Shown here piece by piece: positions 9,055 to 17,853 of a stretch of DNA of 64,000 bases. The stretch is from Betaproteobacteria bacterium. Lineage in GTDB: Bacteria > Pseudomonadota > Gammaproteobacteria > Burkholderiales > Burkholderiaceae_C. The notes below the pieces were generated by a model. That model saw only the letters and a list, made by a program, of their open reading frames with translations. It did no database searches and was not told the DNA's origin. The translations under genes and the position numbers were made by a program. The first letter of the stretch is position 1. Each line of letters opens with the position of its first letter. The stretch lies in contig JABCYW010000003.1 in NCBI GenBank assembly GCA_013289985.1, positions 1 to 64,000 of the forward strand. The letters are read 5' to 3'.

Positions 9055-9696
9055 ATGGCCACCTTGCGTCTCGGCGACACCGCCCCCGATTTCGAACAGC
9101 AATCCAGCGAAGGCCTCATCCACTTCCACCAGTGGCTGGGCGACAGCTGGGGCGTGCTCTATTCGCACCCGGCCGACTTCACGCCGGTGTGCACCACCGA
9201 GCTGGGCATGACCGCCAAGCTCTCGGGCGAGTTCAAGAAGCGCAACGTCAAGGTCATCGCGCTGTCCGTCGACCCGGTGGAACAGCACCACAAGTGGATC
9301 GCCGACATCAACGACACGCAGAAGACCACGGTCAATTTCCCGATCCTGGCCGACGCGGACAAGAAGGTGGCCAACCTCTACGACATGCTGCACCCCAATG
9401 CCAGCGCCACCGCCACGGTGCGCTCGGTGTTCGTCATCGATCCCAGCAAGAAGATCCGCCTGACGCTGACCTACCCGGCCAGCACCGGCCGCAACTTCGA
9501 CGAGATCCTGCGCGTGATCGACTCCATGCAGCTCACGGATTCGCACAGCGTGGCCACGCCGGTGAACTGGAAGGACGGCGACCCGGTGGTGATCGTGCCG
9601 TCGCTGCAGGATCCCGAGGTGCTCAAGGCCAAGTTCCCCAAGGGCTGGGACCCGGTGCGCCCCTACCTGCGCATCACTCCCCAGCCGAACAAGTGA
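9055..9696 (+). CDS. 1-Cys peroxiredoxin (Prx6 type)
   Basis: Thiol peroxidase reducing H2O2 and organic hydroperoxides in the cytoplasm, 213 residues. It has the peroxidatic cysteine in HPADFTPVCTTELG (about Cys47) and the Prx6-type C-terminal domain (PVNWKDGDPVVIVPSL, FPKGWDPVRPYLR). The upstream gene yebC diverges. A clear terminator follows only about 170 bases later, just ahead of the thioredoxin-like gene. Confidence 0.96.
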   Translation: MATLRLGDTAPDFEQQSSEGLIHFHQWLGDSWGVLYSHPADFTPVCTTELGMTAKLSGEFKKRNVKVIALSVDPVEQHHKWIADINDTQKTTVNFPILADADKKVANLYDMLHPNASATATVRSVFVIDPSKKIRLTLTYPASTGRNFDEILRVIDSMQLTDSHSVATPVNWKDGDPVVIVPSLQDPEVLKAKFPKGWDPVRPYLRITPQPNK

Positions 9697-9709
9697 GCCC
9701 TGCCGCGGC

Positions 9710-9760
9710 AGCGTGTTTGCACGCGCAGCGCGCTTGCACGCGGGAGCGTGCTAGCAAATG
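9710..9760. repeat. three imperfect 17-18 base tandem repeats
   Basis: Downstream of the peroxiredoxin stop, three copies start at 9710, 9727 and 9745. The first two share an AGCG.G.TTGCACGCG pattern and the third diverges after AGCGTGCTAGCA. Each unit is itself partly palindromic. No function can be assigned. Confidence 0.5.
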
Positions 9761-9864
9761 CCTTTTGCTTCGTTGCCGCGCCCCGCTTCCGAGCTGACAC
9801 TGGCCTTGCGCCAACGCAAGGGGGCGTGACGGGACGCCGGGGTTGACGGGCCTCGGCGGGTGGA

Positions 9865-9894
9865 GGGAGCGGGACAGGCGTCTCGCTCCCTTTT
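9865..9894 (+). terminator. intrinsic terminator
   Basis: A 10-bp stem (GGGAGCGGGA pairing with TCTCGCTCCC, one G-T wobble) with a 6-base loop is followed by TTTTACTTTTTT. It terminates plus-strand transcription from the peroxiredoxin gene and lies only about 30 bases ahead of the next start, so that gene would need its own promoter or read-through. Confidence 0.75.
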
Positions 9895-9921
9895 ACTTTT
9901 TTGCAGGCACACTCCGTCCCG

Positions 9922-10323
9922 ATGAGCGCCGCCCCGCCGAACCCCTCCCTCGAGCCGCCGCTGCTGGTGGCCTGCCTGTGCGCCCAGTGGTGCCGCACCT
10001 GCGATGCCTACCGCGACACGCTGCTGCACGTGCGTGATGCGCTGCAGCCCACGCATCCCGGCTCGCCCATGCGCTTCATGTGGGTGGACATCGAGGACGA
10101 GTCCGAACTCGTCGGCGACCTCGACATCGAGGATTTCCCCACGCTCCTGCTGGCCCGCGGCGACCAGGTGCTGTTCTTCGGGCCGCTGCTGCCGCATGCC
10201 CAGACGCTGGATCGCCTGGTGCGCGGGGCCCTGGCCCGCGAACTCCCGCCGCTGCCGGCCGCCGCGCTGGCGCCCGACGTGCGCGCCCTGCCCGCCCGGC
10301 TGGGCGAACACGGCGTTGTCTAG
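9922..10323 (+). CDS. thioredoxin-like protein
   Basis: Small thioredoxin-fold protein of 133 residues. The redox motif is WCRTC (about 23-27) in place of WCGPC, followed by EDFPTLLLARGDQVLFFGP, which matches the cis-Pro strand of thioredoxins. No signal peptide is seen, so it is likely cytoplasmic. I prefer the ATG at 9922 to a TTG at 9901 that lies in the terminator U-tract. It converges on and overlaps the next gene by 4 bases. Its redox partner is unknown. Confidence 0.75.
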   Translation: MSAAPPNPSLEPPLLVACLCAQWCRTCDAYRDTLLHVRDALQPTHPGSPMRFMWVDIEDESELVGDLDIEDFPTLLLARGDQVLFFGPLLPHAQTLDRLVRGALARELPPLPAAALAPDVRALPARLGEHGVV

Positions 10324-10988
10324 GCGAGGCGGGCCGGCGTCGCGTACCAGAGGGCCGCGAAGAAGTGGCACACGGTGCCGGCCAGCACGAACAGGTGCCA
10401 GGCGAAGTGCAGGTACTTGGCGCGCGAGTCGAAGATGAACACGACCGCGCCCAGCGTGTAGGCGACGCCGCCGGCCAGCAGCCACAGCAGGCCGGCCGTG
10501 GGCATCGCGTGGACCAGCGGGCCGGCCGCGAGCAGCGCCGACCAGCCCATCGCCACGTACAGGCCGGTGGACCACAGCGGATGCTTGAGCAGGTTCAGCA
10601 GCTTGACCGAGATGCCGGCCGCGGCCATCGCCCAGACGGCGCCGAACAGCGTCCAGCCCCAGCGGCCGTTGAGCACGCCCAGCGCGAACGGCGTGTAGCT
10701 GCCGGCGATGAACAGGTAGATGGCGGCGTGGTCGACGCGGTTGAGGAAGGCCTTGACCTTGCCCTCGGGCACCGCGTGATAGAGCATGGAGACGAGGTAC
10801 AGCAGCATCATCGTCACCGAGAAGATGCTGACGGCGACGATGTTGACGGCGGTGCCGTGGCGCGCGGCCATGACCACGAGGATGGGCAGCGACGCGATGG
10901 CCAGCAGGAAGCCCAGGCCGTGGCTGATCGCGTTGGCGATTTCCTCGCCAAGCGTCTGCGGGCGGTCCGAGAGGGTGATGGAACTCAT
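10320..10988 (-). CDS. hemolysin III / TrhA (PAQR-like) membrane protein
   Basis: Seven-helix inner-membrane protein of the YqfA/TrhA/hemolysin III family, 222 residues. Family motifs are GEEIANAISHGLGF at the N-terminus, MLYHAVPEGKVKAFLNRVDHAAIYLFIAGSYTPF (in part) in the middle and FHFAWHLFVLAG-like sequence (YLHFAWHLFVLAGTVCHF) near the end. The conserved His and Asp residues correspond to the PAQR metal site. Its role in this organism is not known; homologues affect membrane fluidity or lipid homeostasis. Confidence 0.9.
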   Translation of the reverse strand: MSSITLSDRPQTLGEEIANAISHGLGFLLAIASLPILVVMAARHGTAVNIVAVSIFSVTMMLLYLVSMLYHAVPEGKVKAFLNRVDHAAIYLFIAGSYTPFALGVLNGRWGWTLFGAVWAMAAAGISVKLLNLLKHPLWSTGLYVAMGWSALLAAGPLVHAMPTAGLLWLLAGGVAYTLGAVVFIFDSRAKYLHFAWHLFVLAGTVCHFFAALWYATPARLA

Positions 10989-11007
10989 GCGGTGATCCTA
11001 CCGGGTT

Positions 11008-11370
11008 TCACGGTCCTCGCTGCTGGACCGCAGCCATGACCTGGCAAGGACTGTGCCTGCTGGAAGCCACACGCGCATCGTCCCGGACGCCGTCCGGCGC
11101 GGCCCCGCCGGGCCCCAGGCACAGCGTGAATTCCACGGTGCTCCACCCGCGTTGCGCGTGGCCGGCCGCGCGTGCCGGCAGGAAGTGGAAGCGCCGCAGG
11201 GCCTCGGCGAGCGCCCCGTCGAGGATGAGGTGCTCAGGCTCGCGGCCGCTGGGCGTCGCGACGTGTGCATCGAGGACGCGCCCGTCGGCGTCGACGAGCA
11301 CGGCGAAACGCGCGCTGAGGACGCCCCGCGCGGCCCGGGAGACGAACGGGCTGTGCGGATCGTCGCTCAC
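11008..11370 (-). CDS. free-standing TonB C-terminal-like protein
   Basis: A 120-residue protein beginning 10 bases after the TonB-dependent receptor stop, so probably in its operon. The pattern ARFAVLVDADGRVLDAHVAT, LDGALAEALRRFHFLPA and STVEFTLCLGP matches the beta-alpha-alpha-beta layout of the TonB C-terminal domain. There is no transmembrane anchor, proline-rich spacer or signal peptide, all of which a working TonB needs. It could be a degenerate transducer or an accessory protein. The TonB reading is by pattern only. Confidence 0.6.
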   Translation of the reverse strand: MSDDPHSPFVSRAARGVLSARFAVLVDADGRVLDAHVATPSGREPEHLILDGALAEALRRFHFLPARAAGHAQRGWSTVEFTLCLGPGGAAPDGVRDDARVASSRHSPCQVMAAVQQRGP

Positions 11371-11380
11371 CGCGCGGCCT

Positions 11381-13927
11381 TCAGAACGAGTAGCCCGCCG
11401 ACACCTGGATCGCGCGCTCGAACAGCGGGCGCGCCATCGCCACGTTGCCCGAACCCACGCCGCCGCCCGCGACGCGCGGGTTGCCTTCCGTCAGGCCCAG
11501 CGTGTTCGTCACGTTGGTGACGGACAGGCGCAGGTCGACGCCGTTCTCCAGGCTCGCAGTCGCGCCGAGGTCCAGCGTGCCGTAGCCGGGCAGGAACTGC
11601 TGGTTCTGCGCGTCGCTGTAGCGGTGCGCGGTGCGCGTGTACGTGCCGAACACGCGGAACGTGCCGAGGTCGGTCGGGATGCGCCACGACGGCGTCAGGC
11701 GGAACTCGGTGCCGGGCATGCGCGCCACCCGGTTGCCCGTGAGCGGGCCCGAGTTGACGTATTTGCCGCGCGCGAAGTCGCCCGAGAACGAGATGTCGAA
11801 GTTGCGCACCGGCCGCATCGTGGTCTCGAACTCGATGCCCGTCGATTGCGACGACGACGGGAAGCTGGTGCTGCCCGCGCCGACCTGGAACGCCTGCTCC
11901 TGCGAGTTCTTCAGCCTGTTCGTGTACAGCGACAGGTAGGCCGTGTAGAGCGACGTCACCGCGTTGAAGCCGACCTCGTACTGGCTGATCTTCTCGATGT
12001 CGGCGAAGCCGGGCGAGCCGCCGGTGCCGCTGCGCACGTCGTCGAACATCGGGAAGTGGACGCCGCTGTTGGCGCGCACGAACAGGCTGTACTGCCTGCT
12101 GAAGTCGTAGTTCGCGCCGAGCGTCCACGAGTTGCGCGTGGCGGCCTCGTGGTAGGTCGTGTTGCTGCCGTTGAAGTACGCGAGCTTGTTGTCGTAGATC
12201 GTCAGCGGGTTGCCGTCCAGGTCGCCGGTCGACGTGTTCTCCAGCGTGCCGTCCAGGCGCTGGTTCTCGCGCCGGATGCCGACGTCGAGCCGCAGCGCGT
12301 CTAGCGGCTTCCATTCGTCGGCGACGTACAACGCGACGTTGCGGCCGGTCCAGCTCGACTTGTCGTCGAAGTTGAACGCCGACGACGTCATGCCGTTCAG
12401 CGAGGCCTTGACGCCGTTGTCCAGCGCGACGTTGACCAGGCGCGGGCGGCTCTCGAGCGTCACCAGTTCCTGGTTGCCGAGGTACCAGAGGTCGGTCGCC
12501 GAATAGTCGGAGAAGTAGACGCCGAGCGTCAGCGTGTTCGCCTTGACGATCTCCTTGCTGACGTGCGCCTCCTCGGTGAACGACTGCAGGTGCTTGCTGA
12601 CCGCCCAGGGCTCGATCTGGATCACCGCCTGGGTCATGTCGGTGAGCGCCCCGCCGGTGCTCACCAGCGACGCGGTGCCGCCGGTGGCCACGCGGCCGGC
12701 CGCCGCGACGACGGCCGGATCGCCGTTGGCCGCGGTCACCTGCGACGCGATGTAGGAGCCCAGCGTGACCGGCGTGCCGCCGTTGACGAGGCCATCGGAC
12801 GGGGCGTCGCCCGAGGTGTAGCTGGTCTTGCTGTTCAAGGCCCAGCCGCCGATCTTCTCGTCGAGCACGAAGCCCAGCGTCGTCAGCGTCGGGCCGCGGC
12901 CCTTGGTGAAGTCTATCGTCTTCGTGCCGGGCTGGCCGCCGGGCGCGCTCGGCGAGGTCTCGATCGTCGCGAAGCGCGTCTCGCTGTCGAAATACGTGAA
13001 GGTGCGCGGATTGATGCCCGGGTAGGCCGACACGCTCCTGCCGTCGGCGCTGACCGACACCGGGATGTCGGTGTACCAGGGCGCGCTGACGTTCATCGAG
13101 CGCGCGTAGATCTGGAGTTCGCCGCCGTCGTCGAGCTTGTGCGTGAGGTTGCCGCTCAGCTGGCCGCCGCGGTCGGACGCGAACTGCGTGTCGCGCTGGC
13201 CGTAGCTGGTCTTGTAGAAGCCGCCGATCGTCAGGTACCACTTGTCGGCGAGCTTGCCGGCGTAGTAGCCGTCGACGCGGCGCAGGTCGCCGGTGCCCGC
13301 GCTGCCGGCGGTCAGGCGGACGTCGCCTTCGGGCGTGTCGGTGCCCTTGCGCTGCACGAAGTTCACCGAGACGCCCGGCTGGCCCGAGCCGTAGATCGGG
13401 CTGGTGCCTCCGCGCAGCACTTCGACGCGGTCGATGGTGTCTTCGATGCGGAACAGCGACGAGCCTTCGATGAAGGACAGCGACGGCGCCGCGTAGATCG
13501 GCGAACCGTTCATCTGGATCGTCGCGTACGGCGAGTCGCCCGCCTCGGGGAAGCCGCGCACGCGGATGTTCGCGCCAGCCTGGCCGCCGGTGGTCTCGAC
13601 GAACACGCCGGGAACGATCTTGAGCAGGTCGGCGGTGTTGGTCGGCGCCGCGTCCTTGATCTGTTCGGCGTCGGCGGTGGTGATCGAGTACCCCGCCTCC
13701 TTCTTCAAGATGCCTTCGCGCCGCGCATTGCCGGTGACGACGACCTGCTGCGTCTGCGTCAGGTCCTTCTGGTCCCGGGTCCGGTCGGCCCGCGCGTCGC
13801 CCTCGGATGCCGAAGCGGCGGCCGCGGCCGCGGGCGCCTGGGCCATGGCGCGCTGGGCGGCCAGCGAGGCCACCAGCGCGGTGATTGCGAGCATCAGGGT
13901 GCTCGGTGTCGATCTTGTTCGGGTCAT
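11381..13927 (-). CDS. TonB-dependent outer-membrane receptor, probably for a sugar
   Basis: Outer-membrane gated channel of 848 residues. The ATG at 13927 gives a signal peptide (MTRTRSTPSTLMLAITALVA, cleaved after AMAQA), then a TonB-box-like QQVVVTG, a plug domain (TADLLKIVPGVFVET, ANIRVRGFPE) and a 22-strand barrel ending in AIQVSAGYSF with the expected terminal Phe. The position downstream of an ABC sugar importer and a GH13 glucosidase suggests an alpha-glucoside substrate rather than a siderophore, though the sequence resembles ferric-siderophore-type receptors. The frame continues to 14173, but that part is non-coding. Confidence 0.9.
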   Translation of the reverse strand: MTRTRSTPSTLMLAITALVASLAAQRAMAQAPAAAAAASASEGDARADRTRDQKDLTQTQQVVVTGNARREGILKKEAGYSITTADAEQIKDAAPTNTADLLKIVPGVFVETTGGQAGANIRVRGFPEAGDSPYATIQMNGSPIYAAPSLSFIEGSSLFRIEDTIDRVEVLRGGTSPIYGSGQPGVSVNFVQRKGTDTPEGDVRLTAGSAGTGDLRRVDGYYAGKLADKWYLTIGGFYKTSYGQRDTQFASDRGGQLSGNLTHKLDDGGELQIYARSMNVSAPWYTDIPVSVSADGRSVSAYPGINPRTFTYFDSETRFATIETSPSAPGGQPGTKTIDFTKGRGPTLTTLGFVLDEKIGGWALNSKTSYTSGDAPSDGLVNGGTPVTLGSYIASQVTAANGDPAVVAAAGRVATGGTASLVSTGGALTDMTQAVIQIEPWAVSKHLQSFTEEAHVSKEIVKANTLTLGVYFSDYSATDLWYLGNQELVTLESRPRLVNVALDNGVKASLNGMTSSAFNFDDKSSWTGRNVALYVADEWKPLDALRLDVGIRRENQRLDGTLENTSTGDLDGNPLTIYDNKLAYFNGSNTTYHEAATRNSWTLGANYDFSRQYSLFVRANSGVHFPMFDDVRSGTGGSPGFADIEKISQYEVGFNAVTSLYTAYLSLYTNRLKNSQEQAFQVGAGSTSFPSSSQSTGIEFETTMRPVRNFDISFSGDFARGKYVNSGPLTGNRVARMPGTEFRLTPSWRIPTDLGTFRVFGTYTRTAHRYSDAQNQQFLPGYGTLDLGATASLENGVDLRLSVTNVTNTLGLTEGNPRVAGGGVGSGNVAMARPLFERAIQVSAGYSF

Positions 13928-14124
13928 AAGCTTGTCGCCCCACCGTGAGTTGTCTGTTCCTGCGGCTCCGGGCATCGGGGCCGCCGGCTCTGTGGCGGTG
14001 CACCGGGTCGCGTGGCGCCTGGTGTCTACCGGGCACGGCGCCTTTGGTCGCGCAGTGCCAGGGTTCAATGTAGGAATCGAGATCGACGGCAGGATTTTGT
14101 TCTTGAACCCTGCACACAAACTCC

Positions 14125-14161
14125 GTTTCGAAACGCACGCGTCATTGAAACGAATGAAACA
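14125..14161. promoter_or_regulatory. palindrome and GAAAC direct repeats upstream of the TonB-dependent receptor
   Basis: The 242 bases between the ABC ATPase stop (14170) and the receptor start (13927) hold a perfect 12-base palindrome CGTTTCGAAACG (14125-14136) and then TTGAAACGAATGAAACA (14147-14162). The latter is two TTGAAA-like units 9 bases apart. The second part resembles the repeat upstream of the response regulator at 23683-23705. Also present are an 8-base inverted pair GGGTTCAA (14061) and TTGAACCC (14104). These are likely operators; the binding protein is unknown. Confidence 0.45.
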
Positions 14162-14169
14162 CGAACCCT

Positions 14170-15291
14170 TCACGCGAGCGCGACGCCGCGGCGCGGCAAG
14201 GCGCCGCCATTGGCCGCGAACACGTGCAGGTGGCGCGCCGGCAGCTGCAGCGCCACGGTGTCGCCCACCTGCAGCCGTTCGACCTCGACCTTGGCCAGCA
14301 GCGCCTGGCCATCGGACAGCCGCAGGTAGACGTACGCGTGCTCGCCGAGCCGCTCCACGTGGGTGACGGACGCGCTCAGCGGCCCGTCGCCGAGCTGCAC
14401 GTGCTCGGGCCGGATGCCCGCCGTGATCGCGGCCTGCGGCGCGAGGCCGGACGCGTCGACGTCGGCGAGGCAGGCCTGGCCCGCGATGCGCAGCGACAGC
14501 GCGTCGCCGGCCTGCGCCAGCGCGATCGCGGGCAGGAAGTTCATCGCCGGCGATCCGATGAAGCCGGCGACGAAGCGGTTCGCCGGCCGGTGGTACAGCT
14601 CCAGCGGCGCGCCGACCTGCGCGATGCTGGGCAAGCCGTTCGCCCCGGCCTGCGGGCGCAGCAGCACGATGCGGTCGGCAAGCGTCATCGCCTCGACCTG
14701 GTCGTGGGTGACGTAGACCATCGCGGCCGTGCCGAGCGAGCGGTGCAGGCGCGCGATCTCGACGCGCGTCTGCACGCGCAAGGCCGCATCGAGGTTGGAA
14801 AGCGGCTCGTCGAACAGGAACACCGAAGGCTCGCGCACCAGCGCGCGCCCGATCGCCACGCGCTGGCGCTGGCCGCCGGACAGGTCGCGCGGCCGGCGCT
14901 CCAGCAGGGCGCCGAGCTGCAGCATGTCGCTCGCCGCCTTGACGCGGCGTTCGATCTCCGCGCCAGGCAGCTTGCGATAGCGCAGCCCGAACGCCATGTT
15001 CTCGTGCACGCTCATGTGCGGGTACAGCGCGTAGCTCTGGAACACCATGGCGACGTCGCGCTCCGCGGGCGGCAGGTCGTTGACGCGACGCCCGTGCATC
15101 TCGATGTCGCCGTCGCTGGCGTCCTCCAGCCCGGCGATCAGGCGCAACAGCGTCGACTTGCCGCAGCCCGACGGGCCGACGAAGACGCAGAATTCATCGG
15201 ACGCGATGCGCAGGTCGATGTCGGCCAGCACGTTCACGTTGCCGTAGCGCTTGTGCACGCCCCGCAGTTCGATGGCGCAGGGGTCGGTCAT
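14170..15291 (-). CDS. ABC sugar importer ATP-binding protein (MalK/UgpC type)
   Basis: ATPase of a CUT1-type carbohydrate importer, 373 residues. Walker A GPSGCGKST (39-47), signature LSGGQRQRVAIGRA (137-150), Walker B VFLFDEPLSNLD and the H-loop THDQVEAM are all intact. A C-terminal TOBE/MalK regulatory domain follows. The ATG at 15291 overlaps the GH13 stop as ATGA. Gene order matches the alpha-glucoside agl operon of rhizobia (binding protein, two permeases, glucosidase, ATPase), which is the basis for the proposed substrate. Confidence 0.95.
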   Translation of the reverse strand: MTDPCAIELRGVHKRYGNVNVLADIDLRIASDEFCVFVGPSGCGKSTLLRLIAGLEDASDGDIEMHGRRVNDLPPAERDVAMVFQSYALYPHMSVHENMAFGLRYRKLPGAEIERRVKAASDMLQLGALLERRPRDLSGGQRQRVAIGRALVREPSVFLFDEPLSNLDAALRVQTRVEIARLHRSLGTAAMVYVTHDQVEAMTLADRIVLLRPQAGANGLPSIAQVGAPLELYHRPANRFVAGFIGSPAMNFLPAIALAQAGDALSLRIAGQACLADVDASGLAPQAAITAGIRPEHVQLGDGPLSASVTHVERLGEHAYVYLRLSDGQALLAKVEVERLQVGDTVALQLPARHLHVFAANGGALPRRGVALA

Positions 15292-16970
15292 GGCAGGTTC
15301 CTCGTCGGTTGCGGGGTCGCGCGTACTCGGCCGAAGAAGGCGCCGTTCGGCGGCAGCACGCATTCCAGCGCCGCGCCGTCATGCGAACGTTCCAGGGCGC
15401 CCGCGAAGCCGTGGCCGTCCAGCACGTCGGCCTCGATGCCCGCGAGCGCGTAGCGCGCCGCGCGCGGAGACAGGTTGAACACGCAGAGGATCGCGGCGTC
15501 GCCCTGCCCGCGCGTCCATGCGACGACCTGGTCGTCCGCGGGCAGCAAGGCCATGGCGCCGTCGACGAGCGAGCGCTGCGTGCGGCGAAACGCGAAAAAT
15601 CGGCGGGTGCGCGCGAACACGGAGTCCGGGTCGGCCACCTGCATGCCGGCCGCCAGCGCCCGATGGGCCTCGGCGAACGGCAGCCAGGGCGGCGCATCGC
15701 TGAACTCGGCGTACGGGCCATGGGTGGACCAGGGCAGCGGCGTGCGGCAGCCGTCGCGCCCCTTGAAGCGCGGCCACATCTCCTTGCCGTACGGATCCTG
15801 CAGGTCCTCGAACGCGATGTCGGCCTCGGTGAGCCCCAGCTCCTCGCCCTGGTAGAGGCAGACCGAGCCGCGCAGCGAGCCCATGAACGCGGCCAGTTGC
15901 GGCGCGAGTTGCTCCGGCTCGCCGAGCGCGCGCCAGCGCGTGGCCACGCGCACGACGTCATGGTTGCTCAGCGCCCAGCAGGCCCAGGCATGGGTGGTCT
16001 CGCGCAGGAACTCGGCGAGCACGTCGTGGATGAAGCGCGGCGTGCAGTCGTGCCCCATCAGGTTGAACGTGTAGGCCATGTGCAATCGGCCTTCGCGCGT
16101 GTACTCGCCGAGCGTGTGGTATTGCTCGTCGTCGCCGATCTCGCCGATCGTCGTCGACCCCGGCACCGTATCCATCACGGCGCGCAGGTCGTGCAGGAAC
16201 TGCAGGTTCTCGGGTCGCGTCTTGTCGTACAGGTGCCGCTGGAACGCGTACGGGTTGCTCAAGGGCACGGCCGCGGCGAAGCGCCCGAGAGGCTGCGGCG
16301 GGTTCGAGCGCAGCTCCTGGTCATGATGGTAGAAATTCACGACGTCGAGCCGGAAGCCGTCGATGCCGCGCGCGAGCCAGAAGCGCGCCACGTCCAGCGC
16401 GGCGGCGCGCACCTCGGGCTGGTGGAAGTTCAGGTCGGGCTGAGAGGTGAGGAAGTTGTGCAGGTAGTACTGGCAGCGCTCGGTGTCCCAGTGCCACGCG
16501 CTGCCGCCGAAGATCGACAGCCAGTTGTTCGGCGGCGTGCCGTCGGCCTGGGCGTTGGCCCACACATACCAGTCGGCCTTCGCGTTGTCTCGGCTCGAAC
16601 GGCTTTCCTTGAACCAGGCATGGTCGGACGACGTGTGGCTCAGCACCAGGTCGATCAGCACCTTGAGGCCCAGCGCGTGCGCGGCGGCCACCAGCGCGTC
16701 CAGGTCGGCCAGGGTGCCGAAGCGCGGGTCGACGCCGCAGTAGTCGGTGATGTCGTAGCCGAAGTCGCGCATCGGCGACGGGAAGAACGGCGAGATCCAG
16801 ATCGCGTCGACACCGAGCCTGGCGATGTAGGGCAAGCGCCGCACGATGCCGGGCAGGTCTCCGATGCCGTCGCCGTTGCTGTCCTGGAAGCTGCGCGGGT
16901 AGATCTGGTAGATCACGGCGCCGCGCCACCAGTCGGGATCGGCTTGCGCGGAAAGGGGCTGTGGGTTCAT
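15288..16970 (-). CDS. GH13 alpha-glucosidase
   Basis: Cytoplasmic exo-acting glycoside hydrolase of family 13 (oligo-1,6-glucosidase/alpha-glucosidase group), 560 residues. It starts with WWRGAVIYQIYPRSFQDSNG. The catalytic nucleophile Asp lies in GFRLDVV (about 209), the acid/base Glu in TIGEIGDD (277), and the transition-state Asp in SNHDVV (338). No signal peptide is present, so its substrate must be imported, fitting the flanking ABC genes. Linkage preference (alpha-1,4, alpha-1,6 or sucrose-type) cannot be read with certainty. Confidence 0.94.
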   Translation of the reverse strand: MNPQPLSAQADPDWWRGAVIYQIYPRSFQDSNGDGIGDLPGIVRRLPYIARLGVDAIWISPFFPSPMRDFGYDITDYCGVDPRFGTLADLDALVAAAHALGLKVLIDLVLSHTSSDHAWFKESRSSRDNAKADWYVWANAQADGTPPNNWLSIFGGSAWHWDTERCQYYLHNFLTSQPDLNFHQPEVRAAALDVARFWLARGIDGFRLDVVNFYHHDQELRSNPPQPLGRFAAAVPLSNPYAFQRHLYDKTRPENLQFLHDLRAVMDTVPGSTTIGEIGDDEQYHTLGEYTREGRLHMAYTFNLMGHDCTPRFIHDVLAEFLRETTHAWACWALSNHDVVRVATRWRALGEPEQLAPQLAAFMGSLRGSVCLYQGEELGLTEADIAFEDLQDPYGKEMWPRFKGRDGCRTPLPWSTHGPYAEFSDAPPWLPFAEAHRALAAGMQVADPDSVFARTRRFFAFRRTQRSLVDGAMALLPADDQVVAWTRGQGDAAILCVFNLSPRAARYALAGIEADVLDGHGFAGALERSHDGAALECVLPPNGAFFGRVRATPQPTRNLP

Positions 16971-17013
16971 CGTGTGAAGGAGACGTCGGGCAGTGGTTGG
17001 GGAAATGGGGGGG

Positions 17014-17853
17014 TCAGCCCTTGACGGCGCCCTGGGTCAGGCCGGACACGATGTGGCGCTGCAGCAGCAGCACGAGTCCGACCAGCGGCAGCGTGACGAC
17101 GACGGAGGCGGCCATGATGGCGCCCCAGGGAAGCTCGAACGCGGACGAGGCGCTGATCAACGCGATCGCGACGGGCACGGTGCGCGTCTCGGGCGAGAGC
17201 GTGAACGTCAGCGCGAAGAGGAACTCGTTCCACGCGGCGATGAACGCGAGCAGCCCGGTGGCCACGAGCGCGGGCCACAGCAGTGGCAGGAAGATTCGGA
17301 AGACGAGCGTCAGCGGCCCCAGGCCGTCCATGGCCGCCGCCTCCTCGAGTTCGCGCGGCAACTGGCGCATGAAGGTCACGAGCACCCACACGGTGAACGG
17401 CAGCGTCAGCATCAGGTCGGACAGCATCAAGGCGCCGAGCCTGTCGTACAGGCCCAGCACGCGCACCAGCTCGAACATGCCCGACAGCACCGCCACCTGC
17501 GGGAACATCGACGCCGCGAGGATGCACATGAGCAGAAGCGCGCGGCCGCGGAAGTCCACGCGTCCGAGCGACCAGGCGGCCATCAGGCTCAGCACCAGGC
17601 TGACGGCCACCACGCTGCCGGACACCAGCAGCGAGTTCAGCAGGTTGCGCCCGAACGGATGCTCGTGGAACAGGTGGCGGTAGTTCTCCAGCGTCGGCGC
17701 GGCGGGCCACAGCGCCGGGTCGAACAGGCCGTCGCCGGTCTTGAGCGAGCTCGAGATCGCCACCAGCAGCGGGAACACCGAGACGATCATCACGGCGACG
17801 GACGCCGCGGCGACGAGCACGCGCGCGCCCCGGGTCGAAGAGCGCGGCATCAT
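17014..17853 (-). CDS. ABC sugar importer permease (MalG type)
   Basis: Inner-membrane permease with about six helices, 279 residues. The EAA loop that docks the ATPase is EEAAAMDGLGPLTLVFRIFL. The N-terminal helix VLVAAASVAVMIVSVFPLL and the extracytoplasmic region LENYRHLF are typical of the second permease of CUT1 systems. The ATG at 17853 overlaps the stop of the partner permease (ATGA); a second ATG follows immediately. Confidence 0.94.
   Translation of the reverse strand: MMPRSSTRGARVLVAAASVAVMIVSVFPLLVAISSSLKTGDGLFDPALWPAAPTLENYRHLFHEHPFGRNLLNSLLVSGSVVAVSLVLSLMAAWSLGRVDFRGRALLLMCILAASMFPQVAVLSGMFELVRVLGLYDRLGALMLSDLMLTLPFTVWVLVTFMRQLPRELEEAAAMDGLGPLTLVFRIFLPLLWPALVATGLLAFIAAWNEFLFALTFTLSPETRTVPVAIALISASSAFELPWGAIMAASVVVTLPLVGLVLLLQRHIVSGLTQGAVKG

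Noticed and set aside
10080-11039. Plus-strand frame of 319 codons overlapping the hemolysin-III-type gene
   Set aside because: Shadow frame; the minus strand gives seven hydrophobic helices with family motifs.
12563-13948. Long plus-strand open frame of 461 codons opposite the TonB-dependent receptor
   Set aside because: Arg/Ala/Val-biased translation typical of a GC-rich shadow frame; the minus strand encodes a complete receptor with signal peptide and terminal Phe.
14061-14111. GGGTTCAA and TTGAACCC, recalling a tRNA T-loop
   Set aside because: No acceptor, D or anticodon arm can be drawn around them; they are better read as an inverted repeat in the receptor leader.
17010-17040. A GGGGGTCAG string near the MalG-type stop as a third copy of the repeat element
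   Set aside because: It lacks the GGC continuation and there is no paired arm within 200 bases.
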